Below, piece by piece: positions 56,287-64,000 of a DNA stretch of 64,000 nt. Within the stretch, counting starts at the first letter, position 1, and each line of letters starts with the position of its first letter. The notes under the pieces were generated by a model. It saw only the letters and a program-made list of their open reading frames with translations, was not told where the DNA came from and ran no database searches. Origin of the DNA: Paracoccus marcusii (GTDB taxonomy: Bacteria > Pseudomonadota > Alphaproteobacteria > Rhodobacterales > Rhodobacteraceae); NCBI RefSeq assembly GCF_028621715.1, contig NZ_CP117466.1, positions 439,001 to 503,000 on the forward strand. Direction: 5' to 3'. A program made the position numbers and the translations under genes.

Positions 56287-58514
<2,228 letters not shown>

Positions 58515-58518
<4 letters not shown>

Positions 58519-59159
58519 TCCTGACCCGCCGCCACCTGCTGACCGCCGCCGCCGCCGCCACACTGGTCCGCCCCGCCCAGGCACAGGCGCTGCCGCGCAT
58601 CCTGTGCTTTGGTGACAGCCTGACCGCCGGTTTCGGCCTGGGCCCGACCGAGGGGCTGGTCCCGCAGCTGTCGGCCTGGCTGGCCGATGCGGGGCGCCCG
58701 GCGGACCTGATCGATGCGGGGCTGTCGGGGGACACGACCTATGGCGGCCGCGTGCGGATCGAGCTGTCGATGCGCCGCCACCGCCCCGATGCCGTCATGG
58801 TCGAGCTGGGCGGCAACGACATGTTGCGCCGCTGGCAGCCCGCAGATGCCGAGGCGAACCTGGACGCGATCCTGCAGACCGCGGGCAGCGGCGGGCGGCC
58901 CCTGCTGCTGGTCGGCATCCACGCCCCGGCGGGCCAGCCCGACTGGCGCCGCGCCTGGAGCGGGATCTGGCCGCGTTTGGCCGAACGCCACAGCGCGCTG
59001 CTGCTGCAGGATCTGTATGCGCCGCTGGCACAGGTGCCCGCGACCGATCGGGCGCCCCTGCTGCTGCGGGACGGGGTTCACCCGTCGGCGCAGGGGGTGG
59101 CGCTGATCGTTCGGCACCTGGGTCCGGTGGCCGCCCAGCTGGTCGAACGGGCGGCCTGA
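58515..59159 (+). CDS. SGNH/GDSL esterase (TesA-like), exported
   Basis: 214 residues. A signal peptide MILTRRHLLTAAAAATLVRPAQAQA with the twin-Arg-like RRHLL precedes the GDSL block ILCFGDSLTAGFGLGPTEGLV, block III VELGGNDML and the C-terminal DGVHPSAQG with the catalytic Asp-His. This set matches TesA/arylesterase-type periplasmic hydrolases with lysophospholipase/thioesterase activity. Starts on the copA stop codon (ATGA), an unusual partner for a copper pump. Confidence 0.92.
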
Positions 59160-59165
59160 GGGGCC

Positions 59166-59636
59166 TCAGTGGCCCTGATGGTCGCCGTGGTGGTGATCGG
59201 CGGGGGCGGCATCCTCGCGCTGGTTGTCGACGACGACCTGCACCTCCTCGGTGCCGCAATCGCCGAAATCCATCGACAGGGTCAGCGTGTCGCCATCGGC
59301 CAGCGGTTCGGCCAGGCCCAGCATCATGATGTGGTCGCCGCCGCGGTTCAGGGCGTGGGTCTGACCGGCGGCGACGGCGATCCCGTCCTCGATCCGGGTC
59401 ATCTTCATGACGCCGCCTTCCTCGACATGGGTGTGCAGCTCGACCCGCTCGGCCGCGTCGGACGACACGCCCTGCAGGGTGCAGGCGACCTGACGGTGGT
59501 TTTCCAGCTGCATGAAGACCGCGCCCACCTTGGGGTTGGTGCTGCGCGCATAGGCGTCGTTGGCGTGCATGCCGTCATGGGCAAGGGCGGCCACCGGGGA
59601 CAGCACCGCGACGGCGGCCAGGATCGACAGTTTCAT
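59166..59636 (-). CDS. PCu(A)C-type periplasmic copper chaperone
   Basis: 156 residues with a signal peptide (MKLSILAAVAVLSPVAALA). The mature protein begins HDGMHANDAYAR and holds the copper motif: H in VELHTHVEEGGVMKM, then HALNRGGDHIMMLGL, which supply the His and Met ligands of the H(M)X10MX21HXM type. A His-rich tail (DHHHGDHQGH) may add a second metal site. Such proteins supply copper to the CuA site of cytochrome oxidase. Converges with the copA-esterase pair, 6 bp between stops. Confidence 0.93.
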   Translation of the reverse strand: MKLSILAAVAVLSPVAALAHDGMHANDAYARSTNPKVGAVFMQLENHRQVACTLQGVSSDAAERVELHTHVEEGGVMKMTRIEDGIAVAAGQTHALNRGGDHIMMLGLAEPLADGDTLTLSMDFGDCGTEEVQVVVDNQREDAAPADHHHGDHQGH

Positions 59637-59706
59637 TCGGCAAGGTCCTTGGATGGGGCCGGGGCGCGCACAGGCCGCACCGCACGGGCCGGGGTTCCGG
59701 ACATGC

Positions 59707-59731
59707 AAAAGCCCCGCCGGAAAGGCAGGGC
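59707..59731 (-). terminator. Intrinsic terminator downstream of rpmB
   Basis: On the minus strand an 8-bp stem GCCCTGCC/GGCGGGGC (one U-G pair) with a TTTCC loop is followed by TTTT, 26 nt beyond the rpmB stop. Confidence 0.8.
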
Positions 59732-59756
59732 CATGCATCATCCGACGATCATCGGA

Positions 59757-60053
59757 TCAGGCGGTCGCGGCAGCCGATTCGGCCTTGACCAGGTCGCGCT
59801 TGATCTTCTGGGCGCGGTCCGACAGCTCGGTGTCCTTGGCTTTGGCCAGGAAGGCGTCCAGGCCACCGCGGTGATCGACCGAACGCAGCGCCGCGGCCGA
59901 GATGCGCAGCGAGTAGCCGCGGCCCAGCTTTTCGGACAGCAGCGTGACCTCGTTCAGGTTCGGCAGGAACCGGCGACGGGTCTTGTTGTTGGCATGGCTG
60001 ACATTGTTACCGCTCATCGGGCCTTTGCCGGTCAGTTCGCAGACGCGCGACAT
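59757..60053 (-). CDS. rpmB: 50S ribosomal protein L28
   Basis: 98 residues, the long alphaproteobacterial form. [33 protein letters not shown] is the L28 signature, followed by [34 protein letters not shown] and a helical C-terminal extension. Start ATG at 60053 with AAGGAA 6-7 nt upstream. Transcribed alone between two terminators, 59707-59731 and 60104-60126. Confidence 0.97.
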   Translation of the reverse strand: MSRVCELTGKGPMSGNNVSHANNKTRRRFLPNLNEVTLLSEKLGRGYSLRISAAALRSVDHRGGLDAFLAKAKDTELSDRAQKIKRDLVKAESAAATA

Positions 60054-60103
60054 GGTGTGTTCCTTCGTCTCAGCTGTGCGGGCGGGGGGTCCGTCCCAAT
60101 GTG

Positions 60104-60126
60104 AAAAGGCGCCGCGAGGCAGCGCC
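60104..60126 (-). terminator. Probable intrinsic terminator after the Ada-type gene
   Basis: On the minus strand GGCGC plus TG pairs with CGGCGCC around a CCTCG loop (7 bp with one U-G), followed by TTTTC, 54 nt beyond the stop of the gene at 60180. Confidence 0.6.
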
Positions 60127-60179
60127 CGGAATTCCGTTCGCGGGTGGCTACCGCATGAGGGGCGCGTCGTCAAGCCTTG

Positions 60180-61214
60180 TCAGGTGATTCCATAGCCGCG
60201 CTCCAGCGCGATCAGGCGCTCCTTGCGCCACAGGCCGCCCGCATATCCGGTCATGGTGCCATCTGTGCCGATTACCCGGTGACAGGGCACGACCAGCGCC
60301 AGCCGGTTCGCCCCATTGGCCGCCGCGACCGCGCGGACGGCGGTCGGATGGCCGATGGCCGCGGCAAGCTGCGCATAGCTGCGCGTTCGGCCCGCGGGAA
60401 TCGCCTGCAGTTCCTGCCAGACGCGGGTCTGGAACGGCGTGCCGCGCAGGCGCACCGGCAGGTCCAGCCGCCCGTCGCTGCCCGCGAAGAACCGGGCCAA
60501 GGCGGCCTCGGCCCGGTCGGTCACCGCGGTGCGGCCCAGCCCGATCCGCCCCCCCGCCATCACCGACAGCCGCCGCAGCCCCTGGGGCAGCGCCTTGCGG
60601 TCGGTGAATTCCAGCAGGTGCAGGGCGTCGTCATCGGCGATGGCGATCATCCCGCCCAGGGGCGTATCGATCCAGTCCGCGCGCAGGTCCGCGGCCCCCC
60701 GCATCTGGTGCGGCGCATGCCCGAACAGGCGTGCAAAGGCCTGCCGGAACCCCGATGCCGAATCGAATCCCGCGTCCAGCTGTGCGTCGATCATCCTGCC
60801 TCCTTGCGTCAATGTGGTCAGGCCCGCGCGCAGCCGTGCCGCGCGCGCCAGCTGCAGAAAGCTGGTGCCCAGATGCTGGCGGAACAGCCGCCGCACGGTC
60901 GAGGGGTCATGCCCCAGGGCGGTCAGCTCCGCCTCGGACCAGCGGCGGGCGGGGTCGGCGGCCAGCGCCGCGCCCAACGTGGCGACCAGCGGCGGCACCT
61001 GCCCTTCGGGACGGCAGCGCAGGCAGGGGCGGAACCCCGCGGCCCGCGCGGCGGCGGCATCCGCGAACCAGCGGCAGTTGTCGCGCCGCGGCTTGCGCGC
61101 CGGACAGGTCAGCCGGCAAAAGATCCCGGTCGAGGTGACGCCGACCAGCGCCCGCCCCTCATATCCCGGATCGCGCGCCAGCAGCGCGGCATACAGATCG
61201 TCATGGTCCGGCAT
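60180..61214 (-). CDS. ada: Bifunctional Ada: DNA methyltransferase and transcriptional activator
   Basis: 344 residues from the ATG at 61214, with AGGAGGGG about 3-5 nt upstream. N-terminal Ada zinc domain with Cys33, Cys37, Cys64 and Cys67 (the methylphosphotriester acceptor set, equivalent to E. coli 38/42/69/72). An AraC-type HTH follows (DPSTVRRLFRQHLGTSFLQLARAARL). The C-terminal O6-alkylguanine transferase domain has VVPCHRVIG with acceptor Cys311. It repairs alkylated DNA and, when methylated, activates transcription. No alkB or alkA is adjacent. Confidence 0.94.
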   Translation of the reverse strand: MPDHDDLYAALLARDPGYEGRALVGVTSTGIFCRLTCPARKPRRDNCRWFADAAAARAAGFRPCLRCRPEGQVPPLVATLGAALAADPARRWSEAELTALGHDPSTVRRLFRQHLGTSFLQLARAARLRAGLTTLTQGGRMIDAQLDAGFDSASGFRQAFARLFGHAPHQMRGAADLRADWIDTPLGGMIAIADDDALHLLEFTDRKALPQGLRRLSVMAGGRIGLGRTAVTDRAEAALARFFAGSDGRLDLPVRLRGTPFQTRVWQELQAIPAGRTRSYAQLAAAIGHPTAVRAVAAANGANRLALVVPCHRVIGTDGTMTGYAGGLWRKERLIALERGYGIT

Positions 61215-61279
61215 CGCCCCCTCCTGTGCGGACCGGTCTAGCCGATTCGCGGACAGGGCGCGGCGCGTTTTCGGGCATT

Positions 61280-62254
61280 TCATCGCGGCTGCCGCAACCA
61301 GTCCAGCATCTGGCGCGCGGCCTCGACCGGGGGCAGCGCGCCTTGGGTGACACGGGCGCCCAGATCACTGATGCGCGCGCGGGCGTCCGGGGCGTCCAGC
61401 TGCGCCAGCAGCCCGCCCTGCAGTTCGGCCATGAACCAGTCGCGCGCCTGTTCGGCCCGGATGCGGTCGAAATGACCGGCATCGCGGCGCCAGTCGGCCA
61501 GATGGCGCATGCAGGACCAGGCTTCGGGCAGGCCCGCGCCGGTGGTCGCGCTGACCGGCATGGCCTTGGGAAAGCCGTCGGGGTCCTGCGGGCGCTTGCG
61601 CAGCAGGCGCAGCGCGCCCGCGTAATCGGCCACCGTCCGGCGCGCGGGCGACAGCAGGTCGCCATCGGCCTTGTTCACCAGGATCAGGTCGGCCATCTCC
61701 ATGATGCCGCGCTTGACCCCCTGCAATTCGTCGCCGCCCGCAGGCGCCAGCAGCAGGATGAACAGGTCCGACATCTGTGCGACCAGGGTTTCGGATTGGC
61801 CGACGCCAACCGTCTCGATCAGGACGACGTCGTGGCCCGCGGCCTCGCACAGGCGGATCGCCTCGCGCGTGCGGCGGGCGACGCCGCCCAGATGGGCGCT
61901 GGAGGGGCTGGGCCGGACATAGGCGCGCGGGTTGCGCGACAGAAGCTCCATCCGCGTCTTGTCCCCCAGGATCGAACCGCCCGACCGGGTCGAGGACGGA
62001 TCGACCGCCAGCACCGCGACGCGCAGCCCCTGTTCGGTCAGCATCGTGCCGAACGCCTCGATGACGGTCGACTTGCCCACCCCCGGCGTGCCCGACAGCC
62101 CGATCCGCAGGGCCGTGCTGTCGGGCAGCGCCGCGATCAGGCGGCCTGCGCGGTCGCGGTGGTCGGGGCGGGTCGATTCCACCAAGGTGATCGCGCGCGA
62201 CAGCGCCCGCCGATCGCCCCGCAGCAAGGGTGTCAGAAGATCGTCCGTCGTCAT
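61280..62254 (-). CDS. meaB: Methylmalonyl-CoA mutase-associated GTPase MeaB
   Basis: 324 residues. G-domain motifs: IGLSGTPGVGKSTVIEAFG (Walker A, about residues 51-69), VLAVDPSSTRSGGSILGDKTRM, VLIETVGVGQSETLV (switch II) and LILVNKADGD (NKxD). MeaB protects adenosylcobalamin-dependent mutases during cofactor loading. No mutase gene is beside it; cobQ (25.9 kb) is the only other B12 gene in view. Divergent from the thioredoxin-like gene with 122 bp between starts. Confidence 0.94.
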   Translation of the reverse strand: MTTDDLLTPLLRGDRRALSRAITLVESTRPDHRDRAGRLIAALPDSTALRIGLSGTPGVGKSTVIEAFGTMLTEQGLRVAVLAVDPSSTRSGGSILGDKTRMELLSRNPRAYVRPSPSSAHLGGVARRTREAIRLCEAAGHDVVLIETVGVGQSETLVAQMSDLFILLLAPAGGDELQGVKRGIMEMADLILVNKADGDLLSPARRTVADYAGALRLLRKRPQDPDGFPKAMPVSATTGAGLPEAWSCMRHLADWRRDAGHFDRIRAEQARDWFMAELQGGLLAQLDAPDARARISDLGARVTQGALPPVEAARQMLDWLRQPR

Positions 62255-62376
62255 CGCCGCCTTGTCCCGCTTTGCGCGAGACACTGGACCAGCCACCGCC
62301 GGGGGGCAACCCCGTCGACCTTGTGCCATGGGCCGGCAGGGCGTAATCTGGCGCCATCCCGCGTGGAGGTCCCGTC

Positions 62377-62763
62377 ATGCCCATCCTGTCCCGCCGCACC
62401 GTCCTGATGGGCGCCGCGGCCGTGATGCTGCCCCTGGGGGTGCGGGCTGCGCCGCCGTCGGGCTGGCGGCTGATGATGGTCGAATCGCCCGCCTGCCACC
62501 ATTGCCGCGCCTGGCATGCGCAGATCGGGCCGGGCTATGCGACCTCGGCCGCGGGGCGGGCCGCGCCGATCCTGCATGTCGACGTGGATGGCCCCTATCC
62601 CGATGGGCTGGCACTGGCACGGCGACCCTGGATCACGCCCACCTTCTTGCTGCTGTCGGACGGATCCGAGGCGGGCCGGATCGAGGGTTATGTCGGCCAG
62701 CGCTATTTCTATCCCGTGCTGGAGGAGATGATGCGCGGTGCGGGACTGACACTAAGCGCGTGA
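62377..62763 (+). CDS. Periplasmic thioredoxin-like protein, SoxS-like
   Basis: 128 residues with an N-terminal signal (MPILSRRTVLMGAAAVMLPLGVRA; RR suggests Tat or Sec). The thioredoxin core is LMMVESPACHHCRAWHAQIGPGY with a CHHC active site, and WITPTFLLLSDGSEAGRIEGY with the cis-Pro. This is closest to the short SoxS-type thioredoxins of Paracoccus, but no sox gene is nearby, so a general periplasmic disulfide role is as likely. Confidence 0.85.
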   Translation: MPILSRRTVLMGAAAVMLPLGVRAAPPSGWRLMMVESPACHHCRAWHAQIGPGYATSAAGRAAPILHVDVDGPYPDGLALARRPWITPTFLLLSDGSEAGRIEGYVGQRYFYPVLEEMMRGAGLTLSA

Positions 62764-62790
62764 TATTCCTGCGGTGGCGGCGGGCCGGGC

Positions 62791-62819
62791 TTTCTGTCGC
62801 GGTCGGCATGCGCTAGTCA
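62791..62819 (+). promoter_or_regulatory. Possible serS promoter
   Basis: TTTCTG (62791-62796), 17-nt spacer, TAGTCA (62814-62819), 30 nt before the serS ATG. The -10 is close to the TAATCA of the tRNA promoters in this window; the -35 is weak. Confidence 0.35.
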
Positions 62820-62849
62820 GGCACCCAGACAATTTGCGAAGGTGCCGCC

Positions 62850-64000
62850 ATGCATGACATCCGTGCGATCCGTGACAATCCCGATGCCTTCGAGGCGGCG
62901 CTGAACCGCCGCGGGCTGACCGGCCTGACCGCGCAGATCCTGTCGCTGGACGAGGCCCGCCGCGACAAAATAAGCATGGCCGAAACTGCTCAAGCCGAGC
63001 AAAATAAAGCCAGCAAAGCTGTTGGCGCAGCCAAGGCCGCTGGCGATGAAATAGAATTTGAGAATCTGCGCAGACGAATTGCGGTTACGAAAGCCACTGT
63101 ATCGGTCATGCAGGCCGAAGCCGCCGATCTGGACGCGCAGCTGCGCGACCTACTGCTGGGCATTCCGAACCTGCCGCTGGACCGTGTCCCCGAGGGCCGG
63201 GACGAGGACGACAATGTCGAACTGCGCCGGTGGGGCACGCCTGCGGCCCTGGACTTTGCCCCGGTCGAGCATTTCCAGATCGCCGGCGTCGTGCCGGGCA
63301 TGGATTTCCAGACCGGCGCCAAGCTGTCCGGCAGCCGCTTCGTCGTGCTGAAGGGGGCGGTCGCGCGCATCCATCGCGCGCTGGCGCAGTTCATGGTCGA
63401 CCTGCATGTCGACCAGCACGGGCTGGAGGAGACCTGGACCCCGGTCCTGGTGCTGGAACAGATGATGCTGGGCACCGGCCAGCTGCCCAAGTTCGGAGAG
63501 GACAGCTATCTGACCCGCGAAGGGTACTGGCTGATCCCCACATCCGAGGTGACGCTGACGAACACCGTGAACGGCGACCTGCTGGACCAGGCCGCCCTGC
63601 CCCGCCGCATGGTCGCCCACAGCCAGTGCTTCCGATCCGAGGCAGGCAGCGCGGGCCGCGACACCACCGGCATGCTGCGCCAGCACCAGTTCGAGAAGGT
63701 CGAGATGGTGTCGATCACCGACGCCGATACCGGTCTGGCCGAACATGACCGCATGACCCGCTGCGCCGAGGCCGTGCTGGAGGCGCTGGAGCTGCCCTAT
63801 CGCACGATGATCCTGTGCACCGGCGACATGGGCGCGGGCGCGCGCATCACCCACGACCTGGAGGTCTGGCTGCCGGGCCAGGACCGCTATCGCGAGATCA
63901 GCAGCGTCAGCTATTGCGGCGACTATCAGGGACGGCGGATGAACGCGCGCTATCGCCCGGCAGGCGGGGGCAAGCCGGAATTCGTGCACACCCTGAACGG
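62850..64000 (+). CDS. serS: Seryl-tRNA synthetase, 3' end cut off
   Basis: 383 residues present; the class II catalytic domain is nearly complete but the C-terminus runs off the window. N-terminal coiled-coil arm (about residues 30-105) binds the long variable arm of tRNA-Ser. Motif 2 is visible at [30 protein letters not shown], preceded by [11 protein letters not shown], and motif 3 approaches at the edge. Codons 40-86 (62967-63108) are strikingly A/T-rich compared with the rest of the gene while still coding a normal arm. Start ATG at 62850. Confidence 0.96.
   Translation, partial: MHDIRAIRDNPDAFEAALNRRGLTGLTAQILSLDEARRDKISMAETAQAEQNKASKAVGAAKAAGDEIEFENLRRRIAVTKATVSVMQAEAADLDAQLRDLLLGIPNLPLDRVPEGRDEDDNVELRRWGTPAALDFAPVEHFQIAGVVPGMDFQTGAKLSGSRFVVLKGAVARIHRALAQFMVDLHVDQHGLEETWTPVLVLEQMMLGTGQLPKFGEDSYLTREGYWLIPTSEVTLTNTVNGDLLDQAALPRRMVAHSQCFRSEAGSAGRDTTGMLRQHQFEKVEMVSITDADTGLAEHDRMTRCAEAVLEALELPYRTMILCTGDMGAGARITHDLEVWLPGQDRYREISSVSYCGDYQGRRMNARYRPAGGGKPEFVHTLN
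62967..63108 (+). other. Low-GC patch within serS (possible recombinant segment)
   Basis: About 142 bp, roughly half G+C by hand count, against about two-thirds or more on both sides. It uses codons such as ATA, AGA, CGA, GTA, TTT and AAA that are rare elsewhere in the window. The reading frame is intact and the encoded coiled coil looks like an ordinary SerRS arm. Confidence 0.6.

Overview
The window is 64 kb of a high-GC (roughly two-thirds G+C) alphaproteobacterial chromosome. The gene set points to Rhodobacterales, most likely Paracoccus or a close relative: the tRNA-Trp-secE-nusG-rplKAJL-rpoBC order, a Mic60-like gene between hemD and hemY, DUF4170 next to waaA/lpxK, and a SoxS-like thioredoxin. 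This genus call is inference from protein resemblance; there is no 16S rRNA here. I see no insertion sequence, prophage, CRISPR array, integron or restriction-modification locus. Most of the window is core chromosome.

Layout. 1-2.1 kb: cut-off glycosyltransferase-like gene, DMT exporter, and a degenerate stretch. 2.1-14.3 kb (minus strand): transcription and translation block tRNA-Trp, secE, nusG, rplK, rplA, rplJ, rplL, rpoB, rpoC, closed by an intrinsic terminator. 14.3-24.8 kb: CoA-binding protein, YHS protein, rlmB, tRNA-Tyr, a glycosyltransferase-like gene, ileS with DUF3253, queF, truncated haemoglobin, TRIC channel, rnhA, GST, DUF1330. 24.9-30.4 kb: ispH, cobQ, secG, pyrG, stand-alone DUF3578 protein. 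30.4-33.6 kb: divergent Lrp-type regulator and ornithine cyclodeaminase, PhoD-like phosphatase, tRNA-Thr. 33.7-37.6 kb: hemD, mic60-like, hemY. 37.7-40.4 kb: tsaD, gpsA, yciI-like, EVE-domain gene in overlapping array. 40.6-44.9 kb: DUF4170, waaA, lpxK, a 27-residue membrane peptide, xpaC-like, truA. 44.9-47.9 kb: sugar transferase, UspA, NifU/NFU, tsaB, rimI. 48.0-53.6 kb: BMP-type nucleoside ABC importer plus purine nucleoside phosphorylase. 53.5-62.8 kb: dienelactone hydrolase, mnmH, L,D-transpeptidase, copA, GDSL esterase, PCu(A)C chaperone, rpmB, ada-type repair gene, meaB, thioredoxin. 62.85 kb to the end: serS, cut by the window edge.

Genes that work together: transcription/translation (rpoBC, nusG, ribosomal proteins, secE/secG, ileS, serS, truA, rlmB, mnmH, queF, tsaB/tsaD); lipid A/Kdo assembly (waaA, lpxK); haem synthesis with envelope architecture (hemD, mic60-like, hemY); purine nucleoside uptake and phosphorolysis (four ABC genes overlapping a PNP gene); copper export and periplasmic copper handling (copA, PCu(A)C). 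Many genes are translationally coupled through ATGA, GTGA or TGATG overlaps. Several convergent pairs end on one shared CTAG.

I did not find a clearly new multi-gene system. The signals most worth a second look are: a sharply bounded low-GC patch inside serS encoding the tRNA-binding coiled coil; a degenerate second N-terminus of the glycosyltransferase-like gene near 2.0 kb; a stem-loop in the ileS leader; a stand-alone DUF3578 protein that appears to start at CTG on the pyrG stop; and a conserved-looking 27-residue membrane peptide inside the lipid A operon.
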